The notes beneath the pieces are model-generated. The model was not told the DNA's origin. It searched no databases and saw nothing but the letters and a program-made list of their open reading frames with translations. From Planctomicrobium sp. (GTDB lineage: Bacteria > Planctomycetota > Planctomycetia > Planctomycetales > Planctomycetaceae): 6,063 nt of DNA. The translations under genes were made by a program, and so were the position numbers. Shown here one piece after another: positions 5,397 through 6,063 of the stretch. The stretch spans positions 1 through 6,063 of the forward strand of contig JABJMI010000161.1 of the NCBI GenBank assembly GCA_018659505.1. Direction: 5' to 3'. Position 1 is the first letter of the stretch. Each line of letters starts with the position of its first letter.

Positions 5397-6063
5397 TCAT
5401 CTACTTGCTATCAAATGTGGCCAGCCGGGATTCACAATGAAGAAGCGGCATTCTTCGCCCCACAGGTCTTCATTATTCTCCATGTGAGCAATCAAGAGTG
5501 GACGAATTGAGTCTGCAAAGTGTTCCTGAATCAAGCTCTTTAACTCATCTATACTAATGAATTGCGGATTTGATTCGGTCGAGTGTACTTCAGAGAGCCA
5601 ATGCGGTTTCTGAATAATTTTGAATTGAGCTTGCGGTCCAAACTTGTCGATCCAATCGAGTTCGTTGGAATAGATCCAATGCCCTCGTAAATGATTTCCA
5701 GAAAGCATTTCCTGTAATAAAGTCGGTGGCTCTGAATCCGCGTGATAGAATACCCGACCTTTAACGAATGCTTCTGCTCGATCGACACACTCAAAATGGG
5801 CGAAGCCAAGTTTCAATTGATGATCAAATAGCTTGCGGTGTTTCGCTTCGAGGTTGTCATTCGAATTCGGACCAATGAAGTGGCTGCCGCTAATATGCTC
5901 ATCGGGGAAATGCAAATAGAATTTGACAGCGACTTCGAGATGCACGACGTCGTCTTGTTCATCACGGTAGAGAAAATCGATTTCCCCCAGTGTTTGAGTT
6001 CCAGCGAAAATCTGTTTCTGATGTTCGATGATTTCTAAACCACGAATATCTCGCAACCAGAAC
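5397..6063 (-). CDS. DUF1853 family protein, 5' end cut by the window edge
   Basis: Cytoplasmic protein of unknown function; the family assignment is by recognition. The frame is open to the right edge, so the TTG at 6056 is probably internal and an N-terminal portion (roughly 60-100 residues compared with the usual family length) lies outside the window. Numbering from that TTG, characteristic pieces are TLGEIDFLYRD (22-32), HLEVAVKFYLH (39-49), a GPN followed by KHRKLFDHQLKL, a central HWIYSNELDW, and the ending RFFIVNPGWP (204-213). GE-I-D followed by a strand with Glu41 and Lys45 resembles the core of PD-(D/E)XK nuclease folds, though the Glu is not at the usual ExK spacing; this is a fold-level suggestion only. 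No signal peptide or membrane segment is visible. It is convergent with the glycosyltransferase across the repeat-bearing gap and has no visible functional link to it. Confidence 0.8.
   Translation of the reverse strand, partial: FWLRDIRGLEIIEHQKQIFAGTQTLGEIDFLYRDEQDDVVHLEVAVKFYLHFPDEHISGSHFIGPNSNDNLEAKHRKLFDHQLKLGFAHFECVDRAEAFVKGRVFYHADSEPPTLLQEMLSGNHLRGHWIYSNELDWIDKFGPQAQFKIIQKPHWLSEVHSTESNPQFISIDELKSLIQEHFADSIRPLLIAHMENNEDLWGEECRFFIVNPGWPHLIASR

Noticed and set aside
5216..5440. Plus-strand open frame of 74 codons in the last intergenic region
   Set aside because: It is built from the repeat arms and AT-rich sequence, lacks a ribosome binding site and runs into the end of the DUF1853 gene.

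Overview
The window looks like an ordinary chromosomal stretch from a free-living bacterium, most likely a planctomycete. That placement rests on recognising protein types, not on a marker gene: a Tat-exported SGNH esterase with a GxDLY-type N-terminal domain, an outer-membrane barrel resembling the DUF6268 type, and a DUF1853 protein. I saw no rRNA, tRNA, CRISPR array, transposase or phage gene, and no clearly undescribed multi-gene system.

Layout. Positions 25-1140 (+) encode an exported SGNH/GDSL hydrolase. It is convergent with a beta-barrel outer-membrane protein on the minus strand (1172-2368), whose start is best placed at an internal GTG behind a good ribosome binding site. A divergent region of about 540 bases follows (2369-2906). 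It holds a perfect 10-bp inverted repeat and a doubtful lysine-rich small ORF on the minus strand. Next come two plus-strand genes that look like one operon: a SAM-dependent methyltransferase (2907-3896) and, 27 bases later, a membrane-anchored family 2 glycosyltransferase (from 3924). The window ends with the C-terminal part of a DUF1853 protein on the minus strand (5397 to the right edge, where its 5' end is cut off). It is convergent with the glycosyltransferase.

Most notable points. (1) The glycosyltransferase gene is frameshifted near 4869-4871. Its normal membrane-embedded C-terminus lies in the +1 frame to 5154, while the frame as read ends at 5099 with an unrelated tail. (2) The 242-base gap 5155-5396 holds a degenerate array of 8-bp units (consensus near ACGCAAAG) facing its own inverted copy across a T-rich centre, followed by a degenerate AATCTGT repeat. 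Together they look like decayed non-coding repetitive elements. (3) A perfect 11-bp stem with a 4-base loop sits inside the last codons of the esterase gene, between convergent genes.

How the genes work together. The methyltransferase and glycosyltransferase probably act on the same cell-surface or exported glycan. The esterase and the barrel protein act outside the inner membrane, but nothing in the window ties them to that glycan. The DUF1853 protein stands alone here.
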